64,000 nt of DNA from Psychrobacter fozii (GTDB lineage Bacteria > Pseudomonadota > Gammaproteobacteria > Pseudomonadales > Moraxellaceae). Below the pieces are notes generated by a model. It was not told the DNA's origin. It did not search any database and saw nothing but the letters and a program-made list of their open reading frames with translations. Position numbers and translations under genes: made by a program. Of the stretch, positions 63,833 to 64,000 are shown one piece after another (position 1 is the first letter of the stretch; every line of letters begins with the position of its first letter). The stretch lies in assembly GCF_003217155.1 (NCBI RefSeq), contig NZ_QJSU01000010.1:1-64000 (forward strand), read 5' to 3'.

Positions 63833-64000
63833 TTTTATCTGACTTATTTGGTCTTTGGTCGCACTAGCTATATACTTTATGCAGCTTGATACATATTATC
63901 GACACAGCGTAGCATTTTAACCGTTGATAGTCGCCGACAACTGTTTCATATTGATGGCTATCTTTATCTTTTATGTGTCTTTTCCTAATTGGGCTTCAAA
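63833..64000. other. Right edge without a recognised gene
   Basis: The last 168 bp show no terminator, RNA gene or clear ORF. Confidence 0.5.

Overview
The window looks like a chromosomal segment from a Moraxellaceae gammaproteobacterium, most probably Psychrobacter. Codon and base use are moderately AT-rich. The Min system, the Ccm operon, OxyR/AhpC/AhpF and above all a complete Pseudomonas-type Pil-Chp chemosensory operon all resemble that group. I identified it by recognising protein families, not by database search. No prophage, CRISPR array, rRNA or transposase gene is visible. The only mobile-type DNA is two families of short non-coding repeats.

Layout. 1-4400: the start of a membrane transporter (possibly NhaC), tRNA-Gly(GCC), an M48 lipoprotein protease, a BolA-family protein, SirB2, a small lipoprotein and thioredoxin 2. 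4480-9540: a methyltransferase, then a sulfide/persulfide locus: persulfide dioxygenase-type MBL protein divergent from a BigR-like ArsR regulator, a SulP transporter and two DUF442 proteins. 9700-17200: a GST, a bile-acid/sodium symporter family protein, the peroxide-defence block (ahpF, ahpC, divergent oxyR), an HD phosphohydrolase and a TPMT-family methyltransferase. 17250-24660: a YgjP metalloprotease and a Fur-controlled periplasmic iron operon (imelysin, DUF1111 di-heme protein, second imelysin, DUF1513 protein). 24900-31860: an OmpA-type lipoprotein, an acyltransferase, a membrane protein, minCDE and cytochrome b561.

31995-44605: the complete minus-strand pilG-pilH-pilI-pilJ-pilK-chpA-chpB-chpC set that controls type IV pili. 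45297-49766: an orphan HlyD-type adaptor lipoprotein and an OmpR-type two-component system. 49987-52684: metNIQ. 53082-57593: an aldo/keto reductase convergent with ccmABCDE. 57670-63832: an unknown helical protein, a YbjN-like protein, an HDAC-like hydrolase, a TauE/SafE permease, coaBC and radC.

Most notable observations: (1) four 174-bp elements that are each one long palindrome flanked by TA, in two sequence subfamilies, plus a diverged relative near 61.5 kb; arm sequences differ between subfamilies while pairing is kept. Two copies in opposite orientation bracket one gene, and another lies inside the iron operon. (2) A second, roughly 100-bp repeat family immediately downstream of genes. 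(3) A PilJ receptor with almost no periplasmic domain. (4) A histidine kinase whose ATPase domain is split by about 230 hydrophilic residues. (5) A CoaBC with 13 histidines in a 22-residue insert.
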